Shown in pieces: positions 1 to 12,805 of a DNA stretch of 64,000 nucleotides; the stretch's first letter is position 1; each line of letters begins with the position of its first letter. The position numbers were made by a program, and so were the translations under genes. The notes below the pieces were generated by a model. It was given only the letters and a program-made list of their open reading frames with translations. It was not told where the DNA came from and searched no databases. The stretch comes from Drosophila miranda (lineage: Eukaryota > Arthropoda > Insecta > Diptera > Drosophilidae): contig NC_046675.1 of NCBI RefSeq assembly GCF_003369915.1, positions 22,568,001 through 22,632,000 of the forward strand. The letters run 5' to 3'.

Positions 1-3000
1 ACGAGGATGTGGCACTGGCGCGGAGTGGCACCAACTACAATGTGAACGCCGAGAAGATGCCCGTGGAGCATATACTGAACATAAAGCCACAGGCGGCGGC
101 AGCCAACGGGAAGACCCTGAGCTGCAGGGAAATGAATCGAGCGAAGCGCAAGGCCCGGCAAGGGACGACCACGACGGCTGCCTCCTCCGTGACGCCCACC
201 TGCAGTCGCCGCAACTCGAACAGCAATCACAGCACTGGCAGCAACAGCAACGGCAACGGCAATGGCAATGGGAATGGTGCCACAAGCGCGCCAGTGGCCA
301 CCATCGCAGCGGCAGCGACAGTCGCAGCCCCCGCCGGCGATGAGCCAGAGAAAAAGAAACTAAAGTCGAGCGTTGGTCAGGAGATATTTTACAGCTTAAA
401 TGGTGAGTGGGCGGCGGAGTGAGTGAGTGGCTGGAGGCCATTAATTACACTTAATTCATGGATTAACCTTCTCTCTCTCTATCTCTCTTTCTCTGTTAAT
501 TGTAGCCGCCGTACCGGATGCCACTGGCACTTGGGTCGATGCCATTTCGTGGCCCTTGGATAACTTTTGTTCGCGCCTCTTCATCGATCTATTTCATGCC
601 AAATGGGAGGTACGCCACGGCGCAGCCACAGCCCTGCGCGAACTGATCAACCAGCATGCCCAGGGCGCTGGGAAGTCGCTCACTCAAACGAGAGAACAAA
701 TGCACGAGGCGCACAGTCGCTGGCTGGAGGATGCGGCACTACGTCTGCTCTGTGTCCTGTCCTTGGACCGTTTCGGGGACTTTGTCTCCGACCAGGTGGT
801 GGCGCCAGTGCGCGAGACTTGCGCCCAAGTACTGGGGACCCTCGTCAAGGAGCTTGAGGCATCGAAGGTGCAGCGGATTGTGAACATACTGCTGCAGTTG
901 ATCCAGCACAAGAACGAGTGGGAGGTGCGCCACGGGGGGTTGCTCGGCCTGAAGTATGTGTTTGTGGTGAGGGAGGAGCTGCTGCCGATCTACATTCCCC
1001 AATCGATCTCCAACATACTGATCGGCCTGCTGGACGCCGTGGATGATGTGGGGGCTGTGGCTGCGGCCACATTGATACCCGTCTCCGCCTGCCTGCCGAA
1101 GCTGCTGAGCCCCGTGCAGGTCTCTTCGATCGTGAAGATGCTGTGGGATCTGCTGCTCGATCAGGATGAGCTGACGTCCGCCTGCAATAGTTTTATGGGC
1201 CTCCTGGCGGCCATTCTGTGTCTGCCGCAGGCTGCCAACTGGATAGAAATGGAGCCGATGGCCACTCTCGTGCCACGCCTGTGGCCCTTTCTCTCGCACA
1301 GCACAAGTTCGGTGCGCAGATCGACGCTCAAGACGCTTCTCACCCTCACCAGTGCGGATAAGCAGCTGAAGATTAAGCAGGAGAAGGACGAGGAGGATCA
1401 GCCCAAAATGAAGCTCAACTTTGGCGTCAAGGATTGGAAGTCGGAGCTGCTGAGGCAGGCCCTCAGGCACATCTATCAGCGGATACTGGTGGAGCCTCAG
1501 GCGGATATACAGGGACTGGCGCGTCAGGTGTGGTCCAATCTCATCGAGCATGCGGATCTGGGCGCGCTGCTGATTGCCGCCTGTCCGTATGTCTCCTCCT
1601 GGATCTGCCTGTCGATGCAGCCCCCCAAGTTGGCCTTCGATCCATCGGTACTCATCAGAGCAGGCAGCGGCGGTGGTGACCCAGCGACTGGAATCCCCTC
1701 TCGAAGGCGGACTGCACGGATTGGCGACGACCTGGGCGGCGGCATCCTGGCGCACGCGAATGCCCAGCAAAAACTGTATTTGGGCGGCAGCGAGGCGACT
1801 CCGTTGGACCTAAGAGAGGCGAACTTTATGCGCGCCAGGATCTCCTCATCGCGGGCACTCGGGGCACTCTCCCATTACCTGGTGCAGCCAGCTCCCGGAG
1901 TGGTGTACACCCCCCAGATGGAGAGTCCCACGGATCTGTACACGAAAGTGCTTCTGGGGCATCTGAATGCCCACTCGGCAGTGCAGCGGATCGTCTGCGG
2001 GCTGATTATTGCCTTCTGGGCGCTGGAGGATGAGCCAGTGCGTCCGGGGCCACCGAATCTGCAGGAGAAACTGCATCAGTGCGTAAGCGAATACGTGTAC
2101 TACGATGAGGTGGCCACCTCCCTGACCAGACTGCTGCAGGAGGCGCAGGACTTTATAGCCACGCTGAAGCAGAACAAGATCCCCATCAATGACTTTAACA
2201 ATGCCAAGATCCTGACCCTCGAGCAGATCGAGGCAGTGGCCACCACACTGAGCGACAATCTGCGCAGCCTGGCCCTCAAGCCGAAGCTCCTGGACATGCT
2301 CGAGGAGCGGCGACGCAGCCTGCAGGCCTCCTACCAGCAGACGACCAGTGAGCAGGGCGCCTACCATGTGAGTGCCCAGGCAGCACTCGCCGGAGCCATT
2401 TGCGCCCTCCACTGCCTGCCCGAGAAGCTGAATCCGGTGGTGAAGCCTCTGATGGAGTCCATTAAGCGGGAACAGTGCGTCCAACTGCAACAGCTCTCCG
2501 CCGAGTTCCTGGTCCACCTGATGGATCAGGTTTGTGATAGAAATCCTAGTCCAAACAGCAAGATTCTGAAGAATCTGTGCACTCTTCTGCGCAGCGATGC
2601 AGACCATACGCCTATGCTGGTAAGGACGCGATCGGAATCACCAGAATCCACAGCCACATGACAGCCATTGCTCTCTTTTCTTTTAGGTGATGCCACAGCA
2701 AACCCTCACGCAGATACAGGGACAGCCACAGAACACTTCGGGTGCCAGCAGCAGCTGCCTTTACTACGGCATACTGACACTCACCCTCCAGCAGGCCATG
2801 ACGTCTGGCAGTGGCTCCAACAGCAGTGGCGGCACGCGTGGCACTGGAACAGCGTCCACCGGATCTTCGCGCGGTCCCGGACGACCGCCGGCGAGCGAGA
2901 TCTTGGCTGCCGCCGCAGCGGCCTCAGCGCACGTGGAGCTGAAAGTGCAGCAGGCCAAGGAGGCAGAGGCCAAGCAGTGTCGCATTCAGCGCCTGGGAGC

Positions 3001-5553
3001 CGCTTGCACCATCGCCAAGCTGTGCAGCACCTTTGGGGAGCACATGCTCGAGAAGGTGACCATATTCCAGCAGCTAATGTTCGGGAAGGTCGCGCAGTTT
3101 GTCCAAGAAACGGACCTGCTGAAGCTGGCCAACACTCTGCCAGAGCTGCAGGCATGCACCGAGCTGATTGGCTCCCTGCAGCTGATCGAGACAGCGGCCC
3201 CGCATCTGCACCAGGCACTGCATCCGCAGATGTACGCCCTGCTCCCTCCCCTGGGATTCATTGTGAGGCATCCCCTGAAGGCAGTGCGACACATGGCGGC
3301 CCGCTGCATTGCCGTGCTGGCGGAGATCAATGCCTGCATGACGATGAACTTTGTGGTGCAGGAGCTGCTGCCGTTGCTCGGCAAGATTGAGCAGCTCATC
3401 GAACGACAGGGTGCAGTGGAGGCCATTGAGCGTGTGGTCAGTCGGCTGCAGATCAAGGTGGTGCCGTACATAGTCCTGCTGGTGGTGCCCCTGCTCGGGG
3501 CCATGAGCGACCCGAATGAGGCCGTGCGCCTGCTGTCCACCCACTGCTTTGCCAATCTGGTGCAGCTGATGCCCCTGGACGGCGGCTGCAAGACGGAGCA
3601 GCTGAAGAGCGAGCCGTTGCAGGCGCGAAGGACGCGCGATCGGGAGTTCCTCGACTACCTTTTCAATCCCAAGTCCATTCCGAACTACCAGGTGCCAGTG
3701 CCGATCAGCGTGGAGCTGCGCTGCTACCAGCAGGCGGGCATCAATTGGCTGTGGTTCCTCAACAAGTACAACCTGCACGGCATACTCTGCGACGACATGG
3801 GTCTGGGCAAGACCCTCCAGACCATCTGCATCCTGGCCGGCGATCATCTGCAGCGCCAGGCGGCGGCGCACACCAATCTCCCGAGTCTCGTGATCTGTCC
3901 GCCGACCCTCACAGGCCACTGGGTGTACGAGGTGGAGAAGTTCCTCGGCCAGAGCTCTGTGCTGCGGCCCCTCCACTACTTTGGCTTCCCCCTCGGGCGC
4001 GAGAAGCTGCGCAGTGAGATTGGGACGACGTGCAACCTCGTTGTGGCCTCCTACGACACGGTCCGCAAGGACATCGACTTCTTCCGTGGCATCCACTTCA
4101 ACTACTGCGTCCTGGACGAGGGGCACATCATCAAGAACGGCAAGACCAAGAGCTCAAAGGCCATCAAGCAGCTGAAGGCGAACCACAGGCTGATCCTCTC
4201 GGGCACGCCCATCCAGAACAATGTCCTGGAGCTGTGGTCCCTCTTCGACTTCCTTATGCCGGGCTTCCTGGGCACCGAGAAGCAGTTTATCCAACGCTTC
4301 TCGCGCCCCATTTTGGCATCGCGCGATGCCAAGAGTTCACCCAAAGAGCAGGAGGCCGGTGTCCTGGCCATGGAGGCATTGCATCGCCAGGTCCTGCCCT
4401 TCCTGCTGCGCCGTGTCAAGGAGGATGTGCTCAAGGATCTGCCACCGAAAATAACCCAGGATCTGCTGTGTGAGCTGAGTCCCCTCCAACTGCGACTCTA
4501 CGAGGACTTTAGCAGCAAACACCTGAAGGGATGCTTGGATAAGTTCGGGGAAACGACGGCGGTGGCCTCGACGGAGAATCTCAGCAACAAGACGCACATC
4601 TTCCAGGCCCTGCGCTACCTGCAGAACGTATGCAATCACCCCAAGCTGGTGCTCCGCCAATCCGAGGAGCTGTCCCACGTGTCCGCCCAGCTGGCGCTCT
4701 CCAACAGCTGCCTGGACGACATTGAACACTCGGCCAAGTTGCCAGCCCTGAAGTATGTGTACCGATCTTCTCTCTATCGAGAGCATCATTCATTCTCTTC
4801 ATCCACAGACAACTTCTCCTCGACTGCGGCATTGGTGTGCAAACGGAGTCAGTCAGCCAGCATCGGGCGCTCATTTTTTGCCAGCTGAAGGCCATGCTGG
4901 ACATTGTGGAGCACGATCTGCTGCGGCGGCACCTTCCCAGCGTCACGTACTTGCGGCTGGATGGCAGTGTGCCCGCCTCCCAGCGCCAGGATATAGTCAA
5001 TAACTTTAATAGCGATCCCAGCATTGATGTACTGCTCCTGACCACGCTGGTAAGACTCTGATCTGATACATCTCCCATTGGAAGTACTATCAATATTATG
5101 TGCTTGTAGGTTGGCGGCTTGGGTCTGAATTTAACTGGGGCCGACACCGTCATCTTTGTGGAGCACGACTGGAATCCCATGAAGGATCTGCAGGCCATGG
5201 ATCGAGCCCACCGAATCGGCCAGAAGAAGGTGGTCAATGTGTATCGCCTGATCACCCGCAACTCGCTCGAGGAGAAGATCATGGGGCTGCAGAAGTTCAA
5301 AATCCTCACCGCCAATACGGTGGTGAGTGCCGAGAATGCCTCGCTCCAGACGATGGGCACCTCGCAGATCTTCGATCTCTTCAATGGAGGCAATGGCAAG
5401 GCTGGCGGCGGATCAGCCGCCACGGAAACACAATCTGCTGCTGGTGGCATGTCCGTGAACACGTTCATCGAGAACATGCCGGAGCTGTGGTCCGAGCACC
5501 AGTACGAGGAGGAGTACGATTTGGGCAACTTTGTGCAGGCACTGAAAAAATAA
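1..5553 (+). CDS. Hel89B: Hel89B, BTAF1/Mot1-type SNF2 ATPase (5' end missing)
   Basis: Exons <1-402, 506-2619, 2687-4752, 4809-5049 and 5110-5553, with GT/AG introns and phases that join in frame. About 1,750 residues are visible; the first hundred or more lie left of the window. The order is a basic Ser/Asn/Gly-rich N-terminal stretch, including an NG repeat near 245-275, then a long HEAT-repeat region, then a SNF2 motor. Motor motifs are [11 protein letters not shown] (motif I, about 3790), DEGH (motif II, about 4118), SGTPIQNN (motif III, about 4200), [12 protein letters not shown] and DRAHRIGQ (motifs V and VI, 5110-5230). BTAF1/Mot1 uses ATP to dissociate TBP from DNA and so redistributes TBP among promoters. 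The protein is nuclear and housekeeping. The match covers both HEAT and motor parts, so the ortholog call is firm; the symbol is from memory of the fly gene. Confidence 0.92.
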
Positions 5554-5722
5554 GCAATCTTCCCCCCATCCATCCCCCAGTCGCTTCCCACACTCTAAGA
5601 CTTCCAGAGAAAGAGAGTTCTGTTTTAGGCTAAGGTTGGAAAATGCATTCGGAAGAACTGTTTCGGAATGTTTTCTTGTTCCTTTTATAAAAAATTGCAA
5701 AACAAAACAGGAAATTTTTAGA

Positions 5723-5728
5723 AATAAA
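5723..5728 (+). terminator. poly(A) signal of Hel89B
   Basis: AATAAA lies 170 bases after the stop codon in an A/T-rich stretch. It is the only good signal close to the gene end, so it is the likely cleavage signal. Confidence 0.6.
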
Positions 5729-6761
5729 CAGAAAAAACGTTGGAAAATTCAATTCTATTTGCGAATTGCTTTACTCTTGCCAGACGAACATTGTCGATGC
5801 AGCGGTTTAATTTAAATATATGTAGATAGAAAGAAATAGATCCGAAAATTGATATGAAATGGGTAGAGACCATGAAGTCGTTACCGCCTAACATATGTAT
5901 GTACACATCCTCCGCTGCCTACAGCTCTGGTCTACCACTCCGGTCCCCGTTGTGCCAGGCCTAATTAAAGGCATTTAAATTAAACGGCATTTTATACAAC
6001 GAAACGAACCTTAATTGCAAAAGGGAAAAAATAGATGACTTATTGATGCATTAACATAAACTTGACACCTATATCAGGGTAATTTAACTTTTGCTTTCTT
6101 TATAAATAATTTTATTTTAACCCAACCTCAAAATTGGCTCGGAAAAAAATTGGACGGGCAACAACAACAACACCTTAAAACGAAGCGTTTTGGCTGAAAA
6201 CGTAATCCGCAAAAGTGAAAAACGGAGCCTGCCTGATTGTATTCTCGCAAAATTCTACAACCATAATTTGTTGTTGTCAATTGTTTTACAACAACAACCT
6301 TTAACTAGCGACCTCTCAAATGGCCGAAAACGAGAAATTTACAATCGGGAATACCAGGCGAACAGAAGGAGGAGGTCGCTGGTTTTTTTTTTGTTGGCCG
6401 ATTTGGGGCTGCACTGGCCTCCTGTGATCGGAAAAATATGATTTCCCTGATTTGGAATGGTTTATAAGAAGCAATCTTGCATTTCTTGTATTCTATGCTA
6501 TTTGTGGGCCGTTCTGGGCATGCCATGAGTTCTTGTGATCGGAAAAATATCCTTGATCCTTGGATAAGGACTCCAACATCGACAGCCGCAAATATTTAGG
6601 TAAGTTATCTATTTTTGGTCCGATTTGGGGATGCCATGGCTTCCTGTGATCGGAAAAATATACCGAGTCGAATGATGATGGGCTTTGAGAAAGGTTTTTC
6701 CATCCCTAAAGACCAATTTTAATGTAATAATACTCGGCAAGGATTACAATTGGATGTAATT
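5729..6761. other. Spacer between Hel89B and the first zinc-finger gene
   Basis: No supported gene. Short CAACAA-rich runs occur near 6160 and 6280. A three-copy periodic repeat occupies 6394-6661 and is listed separately. The two flanking genes converge here, so no promoter is expected. Confidence 0.6.
6394..6661. repeat. Three diverged tandem copies, 111-bp period
   Basis: The block CTGTGATCGGAAAAATAT (CTTGTGATC... in the second copy) ends at 6439, 6550 and 6661, exactly 111 bp apart. Each copy is preceded by a related stretch of the type GGCCGATTTGGGGMTGCCATGGC. The other 60-70 bp of each period have diverged. The spacing points to an old tandem duplication. The origin is unknown. Confidence 0.75.
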
Positions 6762-6767
6762 TTTATT
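6762..6767 (-). terminator. poly(A) signal of the minus-strand zinc-finger gene
   Basis: AATAAA on the minus strand lies only 13 bases beyond the stop codon at 6780-6782, which implies a very short 3' UTR. Confidence 0.5.
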
Positions 6768-6779
6768 CATCCTTGTTTT

Positions 6780-9700
6780 CTATACCGTAAATTGCTCTAG
6801 GACCGTGCGCCTTGAGGACTCTGCAGCTCCTTGGCTGGCCTCGTCATAGTGGCCCTGCTGCAGGCGATGATTCTTTAGGGCCGTGCCCTGGATAAAACGC
6901 TCGCCACAGACCCCGCACTGATAGGGACGCTCGCCCGTGTGGCGCCGAATGTGGAGCGTCAGGTCGTTTGACTGGGTGAAGCTCTTGTCGCAGTAGGTGC
7001 ACTTGTAGGGCCGCTCGCCATTGTGGATGCGCATGTGCTGCTGAAGTTTGTAGGATCTGGCGAAGCCCTTCTGGCAGACGGTGCAGATATGGGGCCGCTC
7101 TCCGGTGTGCGTCCGGCGATGGCACTGGAGATCGGAGGAGCGCGGAAAGGCCATTTCGCAGTAGTCGCACTTGAAAGGCTTCTCGCCCGTGTGCCGACGC
7201 ATGTGGATGATGAGGTTGGAGGAGGAGCTCACAGCCTTGCCACAGAAGGCGCAAAGGAAGCGTTTCGGCTCCTTGGGCGACGTTGGCCGGATGGCAGCCC
7301 GTACGGCGCTCGGAGTCCCTCCCACTGGGTTGTGGAACTTCTTCACATGGGCCGTCAGCCGGTCCTTGCGATTGTATTTCCTCGGGCAGAGGCCGCACTG
7401 AAAGATTGGACACACAGCTTTCTGCTCCGCGGGCTCATCCAGGGGTGGATCTTCCTGTTCTTCGGTCTTCCCGTGCTGCAGCTGCATGTGCAGCTGGAGA
7501 TTGGACTCCCACATGAACTTGTAGCCGCATTTGGCGCAGGTGAACTGCTTCTCCCGGTTGTGGCACTGCACTCGCTTGTGATGCGCGATAAGATCGGGAG
7601 AGACACTCTTGAAAATGCACTGATCGCAGCCGTCGGGGATCTTCTCCAGCCTGTGCATGGCCTGCTGGTGCTGATGCAGCTCGTACTTTCGCACACACCG
7701 CAGCTGGCACATGCCACAGGTGTAGAGAGCAGGCGTGCCCGGTGGCTTGGACTCCTCCTCGTCCGTCTCTGAATCGTCCAAGTGCAGCTCGAATCCCATT
7801 TGGTTGGTTATCGAGTAGTTCTGCAGGGACGAGAGCTCGTGGTGACTGCCCGACGCCGTGGTCTCCAGATGGACGCGAAGGGCAGCAATGCTGGGGAAGC
7901 TCAAGCTGCACACTTTGCACTCCACGCTCTTCTGGCCATTGGCTTGGCCATAGGCACTGAGGAGGGCTTCCGCGTAGGGCAGCTGGCTGGCTCCGATGCC
8001 GTGCCGCTCAATGTGCTGCAGGAGATTGGCCTTCCTGTAGAAGCGGCGCGCGCACCAACGACAGCGATATATGCTCGATTCCTGGGCATGCATCAGCGTG
8101 TGCCGCGTGAGATCCTTTTGCATCTTGAAGCTGCGATTGCACTCCCCGCACTGGAGGTCGAACTCAGCCTGGATGCTGGGTTCCTCTGCAGCTGGCGGCT
8201 GTCCTCTTTGCTGATGCGAGGCACTGGCGTGCAGCTTCAGGTTCTCCCGCCAGCGGAACCGGAGCGGGCACTTTCGGCACTGGAAACGCTTCTGCGGGTT
8301 CCGGCAGAGGGTCCTGTAGTGATGCTCCAGCAGCGTCTCACTCACGAACCGCGCCTGACAGTGGGCACACACAAGCGAAGCCTCCTCCCACTGGTGTTGC
8401 TCCAGCTGGTGGGCATACAATTGATGCTTTCGCCTCACCTCCACCTGGCAGATGTTGCAGGCGTACCGCTGCTGGTCAGCTTCTTCGGAGCTCTCGTCAT
8501 CATCCTGCTCTGAATCCGTTTCCGTTTCACTGCTCTCCAGCGAGAGCTCAAGGCCAGCCTCGTTGGTTATGGAAATAAAACGCTCCAACTCCAAGCCGCC
8601 GGCCACATCGCTCATGATCCTCTCCGCCAGCTCTTGTTTATCCAGGGCAGTGCCCAGCTCCGGATAGAACGAACGAGAGGCACTGGGAATATCTCTCTCC
8701 TGTGGAAAGCACACGCTATATTGGTGCGCACTTAGGTGATTCCTCAGATCGGAGATCTTCGAGTGGCGCGAGAGGCAAATCATGCACTGGATTTGCTTGC
8801 AGCCATTTGGACGGCATAGTTGGGCCAGCTGCTCCCCTGGCATTCTCTGAATACTGTTCGTAGAGTTCGATTGGACGCAAGGCTGCTCCTCATTCACAGT
8901 CTCCTGATGCTGCTCGCTGTGCACCCGCATGTGGGACTTGAGGCCATCCTTGCGGTGGAACTTGCGGTCGCAAAAGGCGCACTCGTATTGGGCTGCCGAC
9001 GGGGGGCGATGCATGCGCTTGTGACGGGTGAGATCCTTGTGCCAAATGAAGACCTGGAAAACAATGGGAATTTTAGTGATGCTACGACTGGGGCTGCGGG
9101 AGCTCTCAAACCTTTTCACATTCATCGCACTGAAGCTTGGCGGCCGAAGATTTATGTTTTCTACCCTGCTGGCAGTCCTCCGACTGCTCCTGATCCTCAT
9201 CCTTGTCGTGGTACAATCGCAGGTGTTGCTCGTAGTTCGATTGCCACACAAAATGAAGATTGCATCGCTGGCAGTGGTATTTCGAGTGCTTTTTGGCACA
9301 GGAACGTCTGCGATGTTGCTGAAGCAAAGGATTCGAGACGAAGCCAGCGCCGCAATCCTGGCAAGAGCAGGGGTACGTGGTGCCCTCTTCGGAGTGGAGT
9401 CTCCTTTGATGTTGCAGCAGCTTGAGCAGCCGAATGGTAGTCTCTCCACACAGGAGGCAGGTGTGGGAGGGATTCGGCTTTTCCTCCGTTTTGTCTGCGT
9501 CTGCATCGCTCTCCTCCGTGTCGGAGTCAAAGAGATCCAGCTCTTGACCACTTCCCGTGCAGGCATTGTAGTAGCGTCCAAAGTCCTGGGTCTCATAGTC
9601 CCCAGCTATGCGGGTGCTCAGCTCGGAGAGGCTGCTGCCCAATCCGTTGGGATAGTAAGAACGGAAGAAGGCAGAATTCTGCTGCGGATCAATGCCACTC

Positions 9701-11364
9701 AATCCATGTCGATGGGTGGCCAGGTGAGCGCGCAGCTGCCTTAAGCTGGGAAGCTGGGCATCGCACAAGCAACAGATGATTTGCCTGTATGACTGCTCCT
9801 CCTTGCGATGGGAGCAGGCATGCCGCTCAAGGTTCTCCAGCCACATGAACTGCCCCGGACACTTGCGGCAACGATAGCGCTTCGCTTTGCTCTGGCACTG
9901 GGTCCGCTGGTGCTGTTCAAAGAGCTTTGCACACACAAAACCCACTTTGCATAGGTTGCAGCGCTGGGGAATGGGCGATTGGGTGTGCTCCTCCAGGGTG
10001 TGCCGCATCAGGCGGTATTTGCGTGTGTACGACAGATTGCACAGGTCACAATGGTACGGTGGGTCTCCGCCGGCAGGCTCATCGTCAGAATCGCTCAGGC
10101 ACAGCTCGTAGCCATGGAAATTGACCACAGAAGAGTACTTTTCCATCTGCCCTTCGGCAATTTCCGAGCAAATTTGCTTCTTGATCTTTTCCAGGTCAAA
10201 TGGCACACTGGCAAAATGTTCTTTGACCACATCGTTGTCCGCTCGCAGACTAAACAAACTATCCCCGCGGACGTGACTCGCTAAATGGGATCGGAGCTCC
10301 TGCATGCGCTGGCACTTTAAGCCACACAATTTGCACTGTATTCTCTTCAGTCGCCCGGAGCTGTACAAACGCTCCGCGTATCTCCACTCTTTCTTCAGCT
10401 GGAGGGCCTGGCACTTGGCCTCCCGCTTCTCGTGGGAGCGCAGATGGAACGTGTACTTATCCTTGCGCAGAAAGCCCTTGCCACAGGTGTCGCAGACGAA
10501 CGAGGCCTTCTCGTAATGAATGCGAGCGTGACGCTTCATGTCCCGGAACCAGGAAAACGTTTTGCCACACACCTCACAAGCATGACGGCCTTCGGAATTC
10601 CTTGACTGGCTTTTGGCCAGACCAGGAGGACGTCCACGTCGCCGCTTGTTGGTTGAAGTACTGACCTCCTCTTCACTGTCTGCCTGTAGCTTGACTTTAC
10701 GGGGACGTCGCCGCAATATATAGGGCTGCTGCTCATCCAAATCATCATCTCTGCAGAGCAACAGGTAAAGCAACAATTAAATAAGTTGTTTTTTCTTTAA
10801 TTTTTCTTACTCACTCATCGTTTGAGAGTGCATCGACGGCCTTCTCATACTCGCTGGCACTTTCTGGCGTCCATTTCAGCTCAACGGAGCTCAACACGCC
10901 AGCCGACTCCACATCCACGTCGGACGACCTCTGTGCCTCTCCAGAATCGCTAAAATCTCTTTGCTCCTCGTCAATGTCGATCTCTGTTTTAATCTGCTGC
11001 TGTGGTATGTCAATGGGGGTCTCCTCCAGACATTCCCGCAGCCGCACCAGCAGCTCTCCATTGACTTTTCTGGCCTGCTCCACAAAGGCGTAGGCGTTCT
11101 CCAGCCTGTCCAAGCAATCTGCGCACAGATGCTGGGGCAGATTGTCGTCAGCATTCTCCAGCAGGGGCTAAACAATATATTCAACGAACGGTATTCTTTT
11201 ATTGCAATGCAATATAAATAAATGCAAGCACTCACATCGATCTGTGTCAGCTCTTGGAGCACATCATAGAAACTTTTATTCGTGTACTTGTCCAAGGAAG
11301 TGGACAGGGGCAGCAAATGGCTGTTTTGCACGGCACACGTACGGCAAATATTGCTAGGCAGCAT
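6780..11364 (-). CDS. ZAD-domain C2H2 zinc-finger protein, about 28 fingers
   Basis: Minus-strand exons 11364-11236, 11167-10815, 10750-9112 and 9053-6780; all junctions are GT/AG and the sum is 1465 codons including stop. The N-terminus is a ZAD (zf-AD) domain, with a CRTC pair near residue 8 and a CADC pair near residue 60 that would bind zinc and dimerise. An acidic region follows, then about 28 C2H2 or C2HC fingers. The last five have TGE[KR]P linkers and look like the main DNA-binding array. The middle is four repeats of a six-finger cassette, each with an acidic linker of the type ELxLxxSxTxSE. It is probably a nuclear, sequence-specific regulator; the target is unknown. It is divergent to, and paralogous with, the gene at 12806-16001. 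ZAD fingers are a large insect family, so I assign no symbol. Confidence 0.88.
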
Positions 11365-11519
11365 TTTTACTCCCCCTAAATGTTATTTAAACATATTTTT
11401 AAATATAAGTTCTTTAAGAAACACGATATCTTTCACATGCGATAAAATGATTCAATTTTCAATATTTTCGATGGGTTACAATCGGGTAATCGTTCTCCGT
11501 CAAGGATTGCAAACCATAT

Positions 11520-12345
11520 TCCTCGATTTTGATATTCCGCTGAATATTACCAGCTATATAGAATATTTAGCCATGCCCACATAATTTTATCCGATTAATT
11601 AAACTATTCTCAACTTGACTGGCTTATTTTAAACACTTGCTTTTATTGCATTTTGCGTAAAAAAAGGTTTTTGCGAAATAAGTCAAACAAAAAACAAATA
11701 GCGAAATAGGTCAATCAAAGCAAACGAAAAGGGAAATTCGTTCATATTGCTCAATTTTGATATTCCATTGAATAATGCTGACTAACTAAATCTTTCAGTA
11801 ATGCCCACATAATTTTATCCCATTGATGAATAAATTTTCTACAAGATTGGATTGTTTTTAATCTCTGCTTTTATTGTATTTGTTGTAAAAAAAGGTTTAA
11901 TGGAAAAAGTTCACCAAAAAAAGAGTCGCTATGTTGCGTGTAGGCCTTTGTATACCCTATTTTGTTAATTTTATATGAATATGAAACGTGATTTATAAAG
12001 ACCTTTTCTCAAATTGATATTCTTTAGACATATTCAAGTACATTATTAGTATCTTGTGTATATTTATCTCGATTCTGATACCTACGGAGTCTTGGATGAC
12101 AAACGTATTCACAATTCTATAACATCCATTTCCCCCAGGGTATGTGTGCATGGAATTAGCAACATGTTTGTGTATGGAATGAGACTCATTGTTGCAATAG
12201 CGAAACTGCGGCGAATCGGTTATTGCCTATATTTCAAGCTATATAGATTTGCCCACTTAGCTTTATCATAGATAAATGCATTTTCTACAAGATTGCTTCT
12301 TTTAATTACCTTTATGTATTTTATTTTGACCAAAAAACGGTTTTC
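11520..12345. repeat. Three degenerate copies of an A/T-rich repeat
   Basis: Related blocks lie at about 11522-11690, 11750-11910 and 12215-12345. Each has TGCCCACATAATTTTATCC-like sequence followed by a CTTTTATTG[CT]ATTT stretch and a run of A before GGTTT. The copies differ by many substitutions and indels, so they are old. No coding potential or terminal repeats were seen. The family was not recognised. Confidence 0.6.
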
Positions 12346-12440
12346 AAGTAAATGTTGCCGCAACATTTGTTTATGGAATTAGCAACATTTGTGTATGGAA
12401 TGGGACTCATTGCTGCAAAAGCGAACTGCGGCGAATTCAA
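12140..12440. repeat. Direct repeat at 223-bp spacing
   Basis: The stretch beginning TGGAATTAGCAACAT and running through GTGTATGGAATG, ACTCATTG and CTGCGGCGAAT occurs at 12151-12217 and again at 12374-12436. The copies are far more alike than the surrounding A/T-rich blocks, so this is a later local duplication on top of the older repeats. Confidence 0.7.
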
Positions 12441-12454
12441 ATTTTGGTCAAGCC

Positions 12455-12607
12455 CAGTGTGACCCTCAGAAATATACCGTCTAATTTAAAAAATATACTG
12501 ACGAATTCCAGCTATAAATATCGATGGTGTTATTGATTAAAAAATTAGTATCGGTGGTTTTATATCGATGGTTTTATATCGATGATTATAAAATTTTCGA
12601 TATCGAT
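12455..12607 (+). promoter_or_regulatory. Housekeeping-type core promoter of the plus-strand zinc-finger gene
   Basis: CAGTGTGACCC at 12455-12465 matches Ohler Motif 1 in reverse. Motif 6-like sites (GGTATATTT on the minus strand) lie at 12470-12481 and, as a full match to KTYRGTATWTTT, at 12628-12639 just beyond. TATCGAT, the DRE/BEAF-32 core, occurs four times at 12519, 12563, 12577 and 12601. No TATA box is evident. This set is known from constitutive fly promoters. It may also serve the divergent gene starting at 11364. Confidence 0.65.
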
Positions 12608-12805
12608 GCTGTTATTGATTATTTTCAAATATACCGAAATATACCAAAAAATACCAAAAATTTTGCTGTTAGGCGCAATCAGCTGCACTTCCTAACAGTG
12701 CTGTTATCGAAAAAACCAGCTTTTCAACACTAAGCCAGGCACAACAGCTGCTATTGATAAAAAATATTGTTGTTGGGAAGCTTTATCAAATCCATTTTTT
12801 AAGCT

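Noticed and set aside
739-1770. 343-codon minus-strand open frame inside Hel89B
   Set aside because: It lies antisense to the HEAT-repeat exon, has no known domain, and is explained by the G/C-rich codon use of Hel89B.
3074-4126. 350-codon minus-strand open frame inside the Hel89B motor
   Set aside because: It is antisense to the SNF2 exon with helicase motifs on the plus strand; no domain, and low-complexity composition.
7023-7772. 249-codon plus-strand open frame in the zinc-finger gene
   Set aside because: Shadow of the C2H2 coding strand.
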